Notes: generated by a model not told the origin, from the sequence alone. Numbered from the stretch's first letter, positions 8,219 through 16,770 are shown. The stretch is DNA of 64,000 bases from CBDCCV01 sp965215025 (GCA_965215025.1 CBDCCV010000002.1:992001-1056000), one strand, 5' to 3'. Numbers and translations are program-made.

Positions 8219-9157
8219 ATGCAGTACGGCATCGCGGGCAACCCTCTGAAAGAGCGCATCTGGGCGCCGGTGGCGGGCCTTGTGTCCTGGCTCTTGGGGC
8301 GCGAGATCCCGTTTTGCCTGCAAGCGAGTATCGCCGAGGGGCTGCGCGCGCGCGACCTCCTGAGCACCGCCCTGTGCGAGGCGCGCGAGACGAGTGACCT
8401 GGCCGGCGCCTCGGACGTGGTGCTCTCCTTCGGCGGCGACGGCACGCTCCTGCGCGTGGCGCACGAGCTGGGCGCGAGCAGCACGCCAATCCTGGGCGTC
8501 AACATCGGCCGGCTGGGCTTTTTGGCGGACATCGAGGTGGGCCACGTGCAAGAGGCCATCGAGGAGCTTGAGAAAGGCCGCTACGAGGTCGAAAAGCGGA
8601 TGGTGCTCGGCGTCGAGGCGCGCACGGGCGACCCCGACGTGGAGCATGCCCTGAACGCGCGCTGGGCCTTGAACGAGTTCGTCATCGACCGCAGCGGCGC
8701 GGCCGGCCTTATCCGCATCGACGTCACGGCCGACGGCGCCGCGCTCAACAGCTACTGGGCCGACGGGCTGATCCTGGCCACGCCTACCGGCTCGACGGCG
8801 TACTCGCTCTCGGCCGGCGGCCCCATCCTCGCCCCCGGCACCGACGCGATGATCCTCACGCCCATCGCCCCGCACACGCTCACGGTGCGGCCCATCGTCC
8901 TCCCCGGCTCGGCCGAGATCACCGCCCGCGTGCGCGCCGACGGGCAGCCCTACGTCCTGGCCGCCGACGGGCGCAGCACCGTGTTCGAGCACGAGGACGT
9001 GGCGATGCGCTTCCGCCGCGCCGGGCACACGGTCAACCTCGTCAAGCTGCCTGGGCAGCACTACTTCCGCACGCTGCGCCAAAAGCTGATGTGGGGCGCC
9101 GACCGGCAGTACATGAGCGACGAGGCCTCGGACCTACGCCACGGCAGCGCTCTATAA
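8219..9157 (+). CDS. nadK: NAD kinase
   Basis: NadK phosphorylates NAD to NADP with ATP in the cytosol. The G-G-D-G-T loop follows V-V-L-S-F, then come N-E-F-V-I-D, the signature T-P-T-G-S-T-A-Y-S-L-S-A-G-G-P and the C-terminal L-P-G region; the length (312 residues) is typical. I prefer the ATG at 8219 (M-Q-Y-G-I-A-G-N-P), which matches the family start, over the GTG at 8210. An 8-C run sits at 8193-8200 just upstream. The gene is transcribed away from the polyferredoxin gene, so the 8080-8218 gap must hold two divergent promoters. Confidence 0.95.
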   Translation: MQYGIAGNPLKERIWAPVAGLVSWLLGREIPFCLQASIAEGLRARDLLSTALCEARETSDLAGASDVVLSFGGDGTLLRVAHELGASSTPILGVNIGRLGFLADIEVGHVQEAIEELEKGRYEVEKRMVLGVEARTGDPDVEHALNARWALNEFVIDRSGAAGLIRIDVTADGAALNSYWADGLILATPTGSTAYSLSAGGPILAPGTDAMILTPIAPHTLTVRPIVLPGSAEITARVRADGQPYVLAADGRSTVFEHEDVAMRFRRAGHTVNLVKLPGQHYFRTLRQKLMWGADRQYMSDEASDLRHGSAL

Positions 9158-9193
9158 AGTCGGCGTGAAAGCGCACGGCGGGCGCGGGCGGCG

Positions 9194-9222
9194 TTGACAG
9201 GCGCGGCGCGGCGCGGTATATT
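9194..9222 (+). promoter_or_regulatory. Sigma-70-type promoter of tRNA-Phe
   Basis: TTGACA at 9194-9199 and TATATT at 9217-9222 are separated by exactly 17 bp. The predicted start near 9229 lies about 12 bases before the tRNA. This is a near-consensus housekeeping promoter in an otherwise GC-rich gap. Confidence 0.8.
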
Positions 9223-9241
9223 CTCGGTTCCCCTCATCCCC

Positions 9242-9316
9242 GACCGGGTAGCTCAGGGGTAGAGCAGTGGCCTGAAAAGCCGCGTGTCGGCGGTTCAAAT
9301 CCGTCCCCGGTCACCA
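9242..9316 (+). tRNA. tRNA-Phe (GAA)
   Basis: The cloverleaf reads acceptor GACCGGG/CCCGGTC, a D arm with AGCTC and GAGC, anticodon stem GTGGC/GCCGC with loop C-T-GAA-A-A, and T arm GGCGG-TTCAAAT-CCGTC. Discriminator A is followed by an encoded CCA (9314-9316). Anticodon GAA reads Phe codons. Confidence 0.97.
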
Positions 9317-9494
9317 CCTACGCGTACAGCATATATGTTTTTCCTTTGTAGTTCTTCCGAATTCAATGGATCGGAATTCGGCGAATGGAATGGAAGCGTA
9401 GAAGGGATACAAAGCTCATTTTGCAACTCTACTCGTCTCGGTACTTGTAGCGCTTGTATCTGCATACGTCTCGCACTGCTACTCCAAGAAGCTT

Positions 9495-10037
9495 TTGTAC
9501 GACGAGTTGAGCGCTGTTCGTGAGGAGCGTAGGACCGAACGCACAGAAGAATTTAAGGTTGAGCGTTACGAAGCGCAGCTTGACCTATATGAGGAAGCAC
9601 GGAATATAGTAGATGCGCACGATAAGGTTAGTTTCGATCTGCTCAACGTATCATCTGATTACACGCTTCAGTCGGCGAAGGCAATCCTTTTGGGATCGAA
9701 TGGCCGCACAGAGGTAGCCCAGGAAGCATCCGAGAGTGCAAGGAGTCTCAGAGATAATGAATTCAAGGCTGAACTACGCATAGACGATTTCCTGAGACGT
9801 GTCAAAAGGCATTTTGGGGATGAAGTAGAGGATGGTATAAAAGGATTCGCAAGGGAAGCTTTCAATCCTGAGATTGAGCTTACCACTAATGGTTGGTTTC
9901 GTGACTGGCTGGTAGAAAGGGGGAGAATAGGTCAAGATATAGATAGCCTATTCCAGTACGGAGCACGCAAACTGAGGCAAGCCGCTTTCTTCTGTCAAAA
10001 TCCCGACACTTCCGCCGTTATAAACTTCTACAGTTGA
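9495..10037 (+). CDS. Orphan coiled-coil protein, possibly with a lost membrane-anchor start
   Basis: From the TTG at 9495 this gives 180 residues, highly charged and helical (E-R-R-T-E-R-T-E-E-F, then heptad-like stretches); I recognise no family. The frame stays open upstream to 9402 and there encodes a clear hydrophobic span (T-L-L-V-S-V-L-V-A-L-V-S-A-Y-V) that would make a signal anchor. No ordinary start codon serves it: the in-frame ATG at 9390 is followed three codons later by TAG at 9399. Either the gene is a 5' pseudogene (amber mutation or small indel), or it uses the short TTG start and lacks the anchor. Base use is clearly more AT-rich than the neighbours, suggesting transfer next to the tRNA. 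Confidence 0.55.
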   Translation: MYDELSAVREERRTERTEEFKVERYEAQLDLYEEARNIVDAHDKVSFDLLNVSSDYTLQSAKAILLGSNGRTEVAQEASESARSLRDNEFKAELRIDDFLRRVKRHFGDEVEDGIKGFAREAFNPEIELTTNGWFRDWLVERGRIGQDIDSLFQYGARKLRQAAFFCQNPDTSAVINFYS

Positions 10038-10076
10038 TGCACGCAGAGCTTGAGTCAAGCTCTGCGTGCATCAACT
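10032..10076. repeat. 45-bp near-perfect palindrome over a stop codon
   Basis: Two 22-base arms (AGTTGATGCACGCAGAGCTT... and its complement) are separated by a single G at 10054. The TGA stop of the preceding gene (10035-10037) is inside the left arm. There is no T-run after it, so it is not a textbook terminator; it could still stop transcription, or be a protein-binding or recombination site. Confidence 0.8.
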
Positions 10077-10111
10077 CGTTGTATGACGAAAAGGTTAACC
10101 AGGGAGACATA

Positions 10112-10201
10112 ATGGATCCTCTCCGTAGTGCATTCAGGGCGGTGATCGAACCTCGCTATGGTTGCCCAACTCCGATTTATACCAGGAATTGGGTGCGCTG
10201 A
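10112..10201 (+). CDS. Putative 29-residue peptide, first of a coupled pair
   Basis: The ATG at 10112 is preceded at good spacing by AGGGAG (10100-10105), a strong ribosome site. The peptide is M-D-P-L-R-S-A-F-R-A and ends T-R-N-W-V-R; it has one Cys and no recognised family. The TGA stop shares its A with the ATG of the next ORF. It could be a leader peptide, a small protein or a decayed gene fragment. Confidence 0.35.
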   Translation: MDPLRSAFRAVIEPRYGCPTPIYTRNWVR

Positions 10202-10290
10202 TGAGTAAACGCTGGAATACAAGAAAGCTTCTTCGCGGAGCTTTCACGGCGCCCTGGGTTGCAGCTTTCGCCAACGCCGCCTTACCTTAA
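10201..10290 (+). CDS. Putative 29-residue cationic/hydrophobic peptide, second of a coupled pair
   Basis: It starts on the TGATG overlap with the preceding ORF, an arrangement for translational re-initiation. The product begins M-S-K-R-W-N-T-R-K-L-L-R and continues with A-P-W-V-A-A-F-A-N-A-A-L-P. A basic N-terminus with a short hydrophobic tail would suit a small membrane-active peptide, but no homologue is recognised. It ends 40 bp before tRNA-Asp. Confidence 0.35.
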   Translation: MSKRWNTRKLLRGAFTAPWVAAFANAALP

Positions 10291-10330
10291 ATGCCCTGTC
10301 CAGCGTCGGCGTGCGCAGAAGAAGGAAAAC

Positions 10331-10405
10331 GGTCCGGTAGTTCAGTTTGGTTAGAACGCCGCCCTGTCACGGCGGAGGTCGCGGGTTCGAGTCCCGTCCG
10401 GACCG
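10331..10405 (+). tRNA. tRNA-Asp (GTC)
   Basis: Acceptor GGTCCGG/CCGGACC, anticodon stem CCGCC/GGCGG with loop C-T-GTC-A-C, T arm with GGTTCGAGTCC, discriminator G. CCA is not encoded (the next bases are CAA), unlike the tRNA-Phe nearby, so it must be added enzymatically. Confidence 0.96.
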
Positions 10406-10416
10406 CAAGCCCTCAA

Positions 10417-10460
10417 AGCCCGATTTCAGCCCTCACACGCTGGAATCGGGCTTTTTCTTT
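10417..10460 (+). terminator. Intrinsic terminator after tRNA-Asp
   Basis: AGCCCGATTTCAGC pairs with GCTGGAATCGGGCT around an 8-base loop (G-T wobbles inside), followed directly by TTTTCTTT. Confidence 0.85.
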
Positions 10461-10921
10461 ACCCCCGCCTGTTCGAAGCTGTCCGACACGAAGGGACAAC
10501 AGTGCTGGAAAGATGCTGGAAACGTTTCCCGCCTCCGCCTGTCATCGTTTACACACGTCCTCTCTCCTTTGCCCTGGCCCTAATCCTTGTGGAACCCCCG
10601 AATCCCTTCCCCGAAGAAATCATCATCCGCCGCCCCTCCCCTACTGCCCCCACGGATGCACGCTATGAAGTGCTATGGGACGGCGAAGCGGTCAAAGCGG
10701 CGCATCTTTCACAGGCCGTGCGCCTGGTCGTGCGTCTGCTTCAAGAGCCTACGCCGCTCGACGAACGGCATTCGTGACGCTGCGCGTGGCAGCGGTTCAC
10801 CCCCGTGCGAGCGGGGATCTAAGAGTCCGGGCATGGAGTTGGGTTACGTAAGAGGGGTGCGGTGCGAGACGCGCACGCTCAGGATGGCTGAAAGCAGCGG
10901 GACGAGACTTGCGCGGCGCCG
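10461..10921. other. Gap between tRNA-Asp terminator and the IS701-like element
   Basis: About 460 bp. One frame (10502-10777, GTG start) is open for 91 codons and ends with a helix-like stretch Y-E-V-L-W-D-G-E-A-V, but the N-terminal half is proline-rich and start signals are poor; I give it about one chance in four of being a gene. The rest, including a CTCAGGATGG word at 10879, looks like decayed intergenic repeat. Confidence 0.4.
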
Positions 10922-10926
10922 GATGA

Positions 10927-12493
10927 GGCCTTGTTGTAGTACTACTTCGTTAGCACCGCTCATCAGCGTGCGCGGCGGGAGCGTAGCCCTGCCGGCGAGA
11001 GTTCCACTGGACGCCGACTCCACCCGATTCTCTTCAACCGCTGCCCCTCTTGAAGGCCACGCCTACGCCGAAGGCCTCGCCGGTCCCGCTCTCTGGTCTG
11101 GCCGCCTTCCTCGCTCCGCTGATGCCGCTCTTCCGCCGCGCCCCCACCCGAGAGAGCTTCGAGCGCTACTGCACGGGGCTGCTCACCGACCTGCCACACA
11201 GGACCTGCGATGGGATCGCCGCGGCCGTGGCCGGCACGACTACCGAGCGGCTTCAGCATCTGCTCACCGACGCGGATTGGAACGCGCTCGAGCCCAGGCC
11301 GCGAGCGTGTGCGCCTGATGGTGGAAGCCAGTCCAGCGGGCGGCGTCCTTGCTCTGGATGACACCGCCTTCCCGAAGCAAGGCAAGCACTCCGTGGGCGT
11401 CGCGCGCCAGTACTGCGGCGAACTTGGCAAAGGCGCCAACTGCCAAGCCGTGGTCACGGCCGAGTACGTCGCCGGCGATCTGACCTCACCGGCTCCGATG
11501 CATTGGCCGGTAAGCGCACGGCTGTTCTTGCCCGACGAGTGGGCCGGCGACGGGCAGCGCCGCCGCCGCGCGCATGTCCCTACCGAGATCCAGAAGCAAT
11601 CCAAACCCGAGATTGCTCTTGAACTCATCGACCGAGCTACGGCCTGGGGCGTGCCCTTCCGGCTCGTCACGGCGGATGCGGCCTACGGCCACTTCAGAGA
11701 CTTCTTCGAAGGGCTGGAAGAGCGCAAGCTACTATACGCTTGCGCGGTGAAGAGCAACTTCGGCGTCCGGCGCCCTGAGGAGGTACAGGTGGCCGAAGTA
11801 GCGCCTCCACCGCCGCGCAAGGGCGTTCACGGCCGCAAGACAAAGCGCCACCCGGCGCCGCTCTGTCGGACCGACGAGGTGATCGCGAAGCTGCCAGCAG
11901 AGGCGTGGCAGGCCGTCACTTGGCGCGAGGGCAGCCGCGGACCGATGCAAAAGGAGTTCGCCGCGCTCCGGATGCACTGGGGGAAGGGCTGCGCCGCGCG
12001 CAGCCTCGACGACCACCGGACAGCAACGAGCGCCGAGGGCTGGCTCATCGGCGAGCGGCCGCTGGCGAAGAGCAGTACGGCTGACGGCGAGACGAAGTAC
12101 TACTTCAGCAACCTCTCGGCCGAGACGACGCTTGAAGAACTGGCCGTGGCTGTGCGAGCGAGGTGGCCGATTGAACAGTTCTACGAAGACGGCAAGCAAC
12201 TCTGCGGCCTCGGTGACTATCAGGGACGGCGCTGGGACGGTCTTCACCGCCACGTCGCGCTCGTTATGCTCTCGTACAGCTTCCTTACCCTCACGCGCTG
12301 GCAGGCAAAGTCGGACTCGACAGCCTTGCCTACGTTGCCAGAGGTGCACCGGCAGGTGCTGCTGGCACTCTTGACGGACTTGGTGCAGCGCTGGGCGCTG
12401 GTGGAGAAAGACCTACGGCTTGGCTCGTTCGCCTCGCTGCTTGACCGAGCACCGCCGGACCCCTTTCTAACGAAGTAGTACTACAAAAAGGCC
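10927..12493. mobile_element. IS701-family-like insertion sequence
   Basis: A 1567-bp element. Its ends are 27-bp inverted repeats (10927-10953 and 12467-12493) differing at one position and sharing GTAGTACTACTTCGTTAG. It is flanked by the direct repeat GATGA (10922-10926 and 12494-12498), a probable 5-bp target duplication; IS701 members are usually described with 4 bp, so the boundary could be one base different. The single transposase gene is frameshifted. About 95 bp between the left repeat and the first codon hold nothing recognisable. Confidence 0.88.
11050..12478 (+). pseudogene. IS701-family DDE transposase, frameshifted
   Basis: The N-terminal part (from about TTG 11050; L-M-P-L-F-R-R-A-P-T-R-E-S-F-E-R-Y) and the catalytic part lie in different frames. 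The second frame carries L-A-L-D-D-T-A-F-P-K-Q-G-K-H-S-V-G-V-A-R, followed by Q-Y-C-G-E-L-G-K-G, the hallmark of IS701 transposases, with D-A-A-Y-G further on. The switch is near 11290-11310, between W-N-A-L-E and E-R-V-R-L-M-V-E, and needs +1; one extra base explains it. No slippery heptamer is obvious, so this is more likely inactivation or a base-call error than programmed frameshifting. Confidence 0.85.
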
Positions 12494-12616
12494 GATGAAG
12501 AATCTGCCGGACCTTTACACCCCAGGCGGAAGGATTGCCGGAGGCGCGGCTTTAGAAGCAAGAGCGGCGAAAACGCGCCGCTGCCCTCTCCGCCTTGCCG
12601 CCTTCTTCCGCCTTCC

Positions 12617-14056
12617 GTGCTGCGCCTGCTGCTCCGTCCTTTCCGCCTGATGATCCGAGGCGTCGGCCTGGCGCTGGCGCGGCTGGGGTTTGTGGATACG
12701 CGCCGGGCTGTGCGCACGGCCGAGCTGGCCTGGCCGCGCATCGTGACGGGCGTGGCGCGCATGTCGAAGTCCACTGTGGACGTGGCCATGGTGGGGACGG
12801 CGCTGGGCGCCTCGGCCATTGCGGGCGTGGGGCTGGCCACGCCGTACTGGGCGCTGGCGTTTATGCTCGGCGGCGGGATCGCCGGGGGGACCCTTAGCCT
12901 GGTGGCGCAGCGCTATGCCGCCGGGCAGCCGGGCGCGGCCGGCGTGGCCGTAAAGGTGAGCGCCCTTTTCGCGCTGGCCGCTACGCTTCCGCTCGTGGTC
13001 GTGTTTTGGCTCTTTGCCGAGCCGCTCATCGCGCTGATCGGTGCAGGCGAGGAGGCCGTGGCGTACGGCGCGCGCTACCTCCGCGTGGTGAGCCTGGCGA
13101 TGCCGTTCGCGGCGCTCAGCCTCGTGGGCAGCCGCGCGCTCGTGGGCACGGGCGACGCCTGGACGCCGATGGTCGTGCGCGCGGGCGGCGCCGTGGCGAA
13201 CATCGGCCTGAACGCTCTGCTCATCTTTGGCTTCGGCCTCGGGGTAACGGGCGCGGCGCTGGGCACCGTGCTGGCAAGCATGGCCGTGACGGCGGCGTTC
13301 GTGGGCGGGCTGGTGCGCGGGCGCCTTCCGCTTCTGGGCGCGCTGCCTTTGCGCGTGCGCCTGCGCTCGCCGCACTGGGACGCCCTGACCGCCCGGCACC
13401 TTGCCCGCATAGCCACGCCGATGGCGCTCACGAATGTGGTGCGCGGCGGCGGGCAGTTTCCGCTTCTGGCCATCGTGAGCTTCTACGGGCCGGGGGTGGT
13501 GGCCGCGTTTGTGATTGCCCTGCGCGTGCGCGACCTGATGAACACGCCGGGATGGGGCTTCGGGCTGGCCTCGTCTTCGCTCGTGGGGCAGGCCCTGGGC
13601 GTGGGCCGCGAGCGCGAGGCGGCCGCCTACGCGCAGGACGTGCTCCGCTATGCCGTGGCCGTGTACGTGCTTGCCGCCGTGGGCGTGTTCGCTTTCGCGC
13701 AGCCAGTGAGCCGCCTTTTCGTGAGCGAGGCGGCGCTTCTGCCCGTGACGGCGGCGCTCGTGCGCGCCACGTGCGTGAGCGTGGTGCTCTGGGGCGTGAT
13801 GAACGGGGCGATGGGGCCGCTCCGCGCCAGCGGCGATACGCGCTGGCCGCTCTACGGGCAGGTGCTTGGCCTCATCGGTTTTGCGCTGCCGGCGGCCTAC
13901 CTCGGCGCTGTGACGCCGCTGGGGCTGGCCGGGCTGTACCTCGCGCTCGTCCTCGAAACGGGCGTGCCTGCCGCTGTGACCTACGGTCGCTACCGCAGCG
14001 CGCGCTGGCAAGCCATCAGCCGCGCCTACCGGCCCGCCTCGGTGGGGAACGGTTGA
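12617..14056 (+). CDS. MATE-family multidrug/toxin efflux transporter
   Basis: A 479-residue inner-membrane protein with about twelve hydrophobic spans in two similar halves, as in MATE exporters that use H+ or Na+ gradients to expel cationic compounds. The first half has W-P-R-I-V-T-G-V-A-R-M-S-K-S-T-V-D-V and M-V-G-T-A-L-G; the repeat G-F-G-L-G-V-T-G-A-A-L-G-T is typical. The N-terminus resembles the subgroup common in halophiles more than NorM or DinF (impression only). Either the GTG at 12617 or the ATG at 12650 may be the start. The gene begins 123 bp after the IS, so the IS may have changed its upstream region. Confidence 0.88.
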   Translation: MLRLLLRPFRLMIRGVGLALARLGFVDTRRAVRTAELAWPRIVTGVARMSKSTVDVAMVGTALGASAIAGVGLATPYWALAFMLGGGIAGGTLSLVAQRYAAGQPGAAGVAVKVSALFALAATLPLVVVFWLFAEPLIALIGAGEEAVAYGARYLRVVSLAMPFAALSLVGSRALVGTGDAWTPMVVRAGGAVANIGLNALLIFGFGLGVTGAALGTVLASMAVTAAFVGGLVRGRLPLLGALPLRVRLRSPHWDALTARHLARIATPMALTNVVRGGGQFPLLAIVSFYGPGVVAAFVIALRVRDLMNTPGWGFGLASSSLVGQALGVGREREAAAYAQDVLRYAVAVYVLAAVGVFAFAQPVSRLFVSEAALLPVTAALVRATCVSVVLWGVMNGAMGPLRASGDTRWPLYGQVLGLIGFALPAAYLGAVTPLGLAGLYLALVLETGVPAAVTYGRYRSARWQAISRAYRPASVGNG

Positions 14057-14067
14057 GGAGGGAGAGG

Positions 14068-14136
14068 GCGGATCGGTCCTGCCCTGCGGATCGGCCCTAC
14101 GCAATGACCCGGCGTGCCCTATGCGATGACCTGGCG
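14068..14136. repeat. Short imperfect tandem repeats in the MATE-patatin gap
   Basis: Two copies of GCGGATCGGYCCT (14068 and 14086) are followed by two of GC(A/G)ATGACC(C/T)GGCG (14101 and 14123). The remaining 100 bp to the next gene show nothing else. Confidence 0.5.
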
Positions 14137-14252
14137 TTTGGGCGCTTTGCCTATCTCTTGCTTGAGCGTCGCGCTTCTGCTTTTGCCAGACGCACCGAAA
14201 AGCGGGGGCGCGGGGCCGTCTTTTTCGGTCATCAGATAGGCGAGGGAACGGT

Positions 14253-16025
14253 ATGGCTGCGCACGAACCTTTCGACATCGGCTTGGTCATGGCCGGAGCC
14301 GTCTCGGCCGGGGCGTACACGGCAGGCGTGTGCGACTTTTTGCTCCAGGCGCTCGACGAGTGGGAAACGGCCAAGGCGCGCGGCGCGGACTGCCCGCAGC
14401 ACGCCGTGCGGATCAAGGCCGTGGCCGGCGCCTCGGCGGGCGGGATGACGGCGGCCATGCTCGCCGCCCTCCTGCACAAAGAGGCGCGGCCCATCACCTC
14501 GCTGCCGGGGCGGATGCCCACCGCCGAAGAGGCGGCGCAGAACACGCTCTACCGCAGCTGGGTCGAGCGCATCGACATCGCCTCGCTCCTGGGCACGGAC
14601 GACCTCCGGCGCCGAAGCGCGCCCGTGCGCTCCGTCCTCGACTCCACCGTGCTCGAAGAGATTGCCGATGAGGCGCTCGCGTTCACGCCGGGCGGCCCGC
14701 GCCGGCCTTACTTTGCCGAAGAGACGGACCTCTTCCTCACGCTTACGAACCTGCGCGGCGTCCCCTACGCCATCGACCTCAGCGGCGCGGACGTGAGCCA
14801 CCCGCTCTCCCTCCACGCCGACCACATGCACTTCGTCCTGAGCGACCGCGCGCCGAGCAATGGGGCGCCGGGCGAGGGCGCCGCGTTGGCCGGCGGCGTG
14901 GCCGAGGCGCACGCCCGTGCCTGCTGGCTGAGCACGCGCGACCCCGAGCATCCCAACTGGCAGCGCCTCAAGCAGGCCGCGCTGGCGACGGGCGCCTTCC
15001 CCGGCGGCCTGGCGCCGCGCCTCCTGGGCCGCCGCTCGGCCGATTACGGCGTGCGCGCGTGGCCTATCCCGCAGGCGTCCGGCCACGCCGAGGGCGACCC
15101 GTGCGTCCGGACGCAGCGCATCCCGCCACGCTGGCCCGAGGGCGACGGCAGTTCGTTCGATTACAGCTACCTGTGCGTGGACGGCGGCGTGATGGACAAC
15201 GAGCCACTGGAGCTGGCCCGCCGCGCGCTGGCCGGCGGCGCCGGCCGCTCCAACCCGCGCGGCGCCGAAAACGTCCGCCGCACCGTCATCATGGTGGACC
15301 CGTTCCCCGGCGCCCCGCCCATGACCTCGGAGGACGCGGCCCGGTTCGAGACGTACGACGTACTCAACACGCTCCTGCGCATGGTGACGAGCCTGAAGCA
15401 CCAGGCCCGCTTCAAGCTCGACGAACTCGTGCTCGCTCAGGCCAACGACGTGTACAGCCGCTTCCTCATCGCGCCCACGCGCTACGAGCGTCAAGGCGGC
15501 GCGCTGGTCAAAAGTCCGCGCCCGATTGCCTCGGGGGTGCTCGGCGGGTTCGGCGGGTTTTTCTCTAAGGACTTCCGTGCGCACGACTTTCAGCTGGGGC
15601 GGCGCAACTGCCAGCGGTTTCTGCGCAAGCACCTCGTCCTGCCCCTCGACAAAGCCAAGCAGAACGAACTCTTCGCTCAGGGCGACCCCGCCCGGATGGA
15701 CCGGCACAAGATCACCCTCAAAGACGAGGACGGCGCCGAGAAGGACTACTACCCCATCATCCCGCTGCTCGAATCAGCCAAGGACGAAGCCCATCCGCTG
15801 CGCTGGGACACGCTGCGCCTCGGCCCGCGCGAGGTGGAGCGCCTGCGCCGCGGCGTGGCCCGCCGGACGCAGGCCGTCACCAGCCGCCTCGTCAACACGC
15901 GCGTGGACGGCTCTGTGGCGCGCACGGCGGCCAAGCTGCTCCTGCGCTTTAAGCGCGGCGCCCTCGTAGACGGCATCATGAAGAAGATCGAGGGCGATTT
16001 GGACCGCTACGACCTTCTAGCCTGA
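14253..16025 (+). CDS. Patatin-like phospholipase
   Basis: A 590-residue serine acyl hydrolase. The oxyanion segment G-A-V-S-A-G-A-Y-T-A-G is at residues 15-25, the nucleophile elbow G-A-S-A-G-G has S61, and the dyad aspartate is D310 in V-D-G-G-V-M-D-N-E-P. Patatins hydrolyse acyl chains from phospholipids or other lipids. The protein is about twice the size of a minimal patatin domain; the C-terminal 250 residues, with F-F-S-K-D-F-R-A-H-D-F, resemble the extended patatin-related proteins. No signal peptide is seen, so it is likely cytosolic or peripheral. It sits alone between MATE and tonB. Confidence 0.9.
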   Translation: MAAHEPFDIGLVMAGAVSAGAYTAGVCDFLLQALDEWETAKARGADCPQHAVRIKAVAGASAGGMTAAMLAALLHKEARPITSLPGRMPTAEEAAQNTLYRSWVERIDIASLLGTDDLRRRSAPVRSVLDSTVLEEIADEALAFTPGGPRRPYFAEETDLFLTLTNLRGVPYAIDLSGADVSHPLSLHADHMHFVLSDRAPSNGAPGEGAALAGGVAEAHARACWLSTRDPEHPNWQRLKQAALATGAFPGGLAPRLLGRRSADYGVRAWPIPQASGHAEGDPCVRTQRIPPRWPEGDGSSFDYSYLCVDGGVMDNEPLELARRALAGGAGRSNPRGAENVRRTVIMVDPFPGAPPMTSEDAARFETYDVLNTLLRMVTSLKHQARFKLDELVLAQANDVYSRFLIAPTRYERQGGALVKSPRPIASGVLGGFGGFFSKDFRAHDFQLGRRNCQRFLRKHLVLPLDKAKQNELFAQGDPARMDRHKITLKDEDGAEKDYYPIIPLLESAKDEAHPLRWDTLRLGPREVERLRRGVARRTQAVTSRLVNTRVDGSVARTAAKLLLRFKRGALVDGIMKKIEGDLDRYDLLA

Positions 16026-16104
16026 ACAAGCTTGAAGTCCCTGGAGGATCGGCCTCGTCAGAGAGGGCGGCGGCGCACCGATGCCGCTCCTGCTTTCGCA
16101 GGCG

Positions 16105-16770
16105 TCAGCGCAGGTTGAAGGTGATGGGGAGGGCCATCTGCACGCGCACGGCTTTGCCGCGCTGCCGGCCCGGCGTGAACCGCGCCTGCCGGACCACGCG
16201 CAGGGCCTCTTCGCTCAGGAGCTTATGCGGGCTTTTGAGCACCACCAGGTCCGTGGCGCGCCCCTCTTCATCTACGACGAACTGCACGGTAACGCGGCCC
16301 TCGATGCCGGCCTTGCGGGCGAACTCGGGGTACTCGACCTCCTTCTGCAGGCCGCCGAGGCCGCCGATCAGTTCAGGGTCCTCCTCGACGGCGATGAAAA
16401 CCTCCGGCTCCTCTTCTTTCGGAGGGGATGGCTTGGGCGGCGCTTCGGCGGGCTGCCGTTCTAAGTCTTCGAGCGGCTCGTCAAAGTTGATGTCGAGCGC
16501 TTCAAGCACCGTGTGGTCGGGGACGGCCACGGGCGGGAGCGGCGCAGGCGGCGGGGGCGCCACCTTGGGGCGGTGCTCGGTAGGCGGCGTCACATCGCGC
16601 ACGTCGATGACGTCATCGGAGGGCGGGGTGAGCGCATCGGCGGCGGCCGTCGGATTCCACGCTACGCGAAAGGCAAGCGTGCACACCAAAAGCGCGGCGG
16701 CCAGGCCGATCTGCGCGTGGAGCGCGTAACGCTTGCGGAGGTCGGCGCGGTCGGTTTTGCGGCGAGCCAT
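16105..16770 (-). CDS. tonB: Energy transducer TonB family protein
   Basis: TonB couples the inner-membrane proton gradient (via ExbBD) to outer-membrane receptors. The 221-residue product has a short basic N-terminus, one membrane span at about 20-40, a periplasmic proline-rich linker (P-P-P-P-A-P-L-P-P-V, later P-P-K-P-S-P-P-K) and a C-terminal TonB domain with Y-P-E-F-A-R-K-A-G-I-E-G-R-V-T-V-Q-F-V-V. I start at the ATG at 16770, which has GAGG eight bases upstream; an ATG at 16782 overlaps that signal. exbB and exbD are not in the window. Confidence 0.93.
   Translation of the reverse strand: MARRKTDRADLRKRYALHAQIGLAAALLVCTLAFRVAWNPTAAADALTPPSDDVIDVRDVTPPTEHRPKVAPPPPAPLPPVAVPDHTVLEALDINFDEPLEDLERQPAEAPPKPSPPKEEEPEVFIAVEEDPELIGGLGGLQKEVEYPEFARKAGIEGRVTVQFVVDEEGRATDLVVLKSPHKLLSEEALRVVRQARFTPGRQRGKAVRVQMALPITFNLR

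Noticed and set aside
9242..10330. tRNA-Phe as attachment site of an island in the AT-rich patch
   Set aside because: No second copy of the tRNA 3' end is found before tRNA-Asp, and no integrase is present.
11285..11315. Programmed frameshift in the IS701-like transposase
   Set aside because: No slippery heptamer or following pseudoknot is apparent, and IS701 transposases are normally single-frame, so a mutation or base-call error is more likely.
12515..14545. 676-codon open frame on the minus strand opposite the MATE and patatin genes
   Set aside because: Composition is His/Arg/Ala-rich with no motifs, and it crosses two real genes on the other strand.
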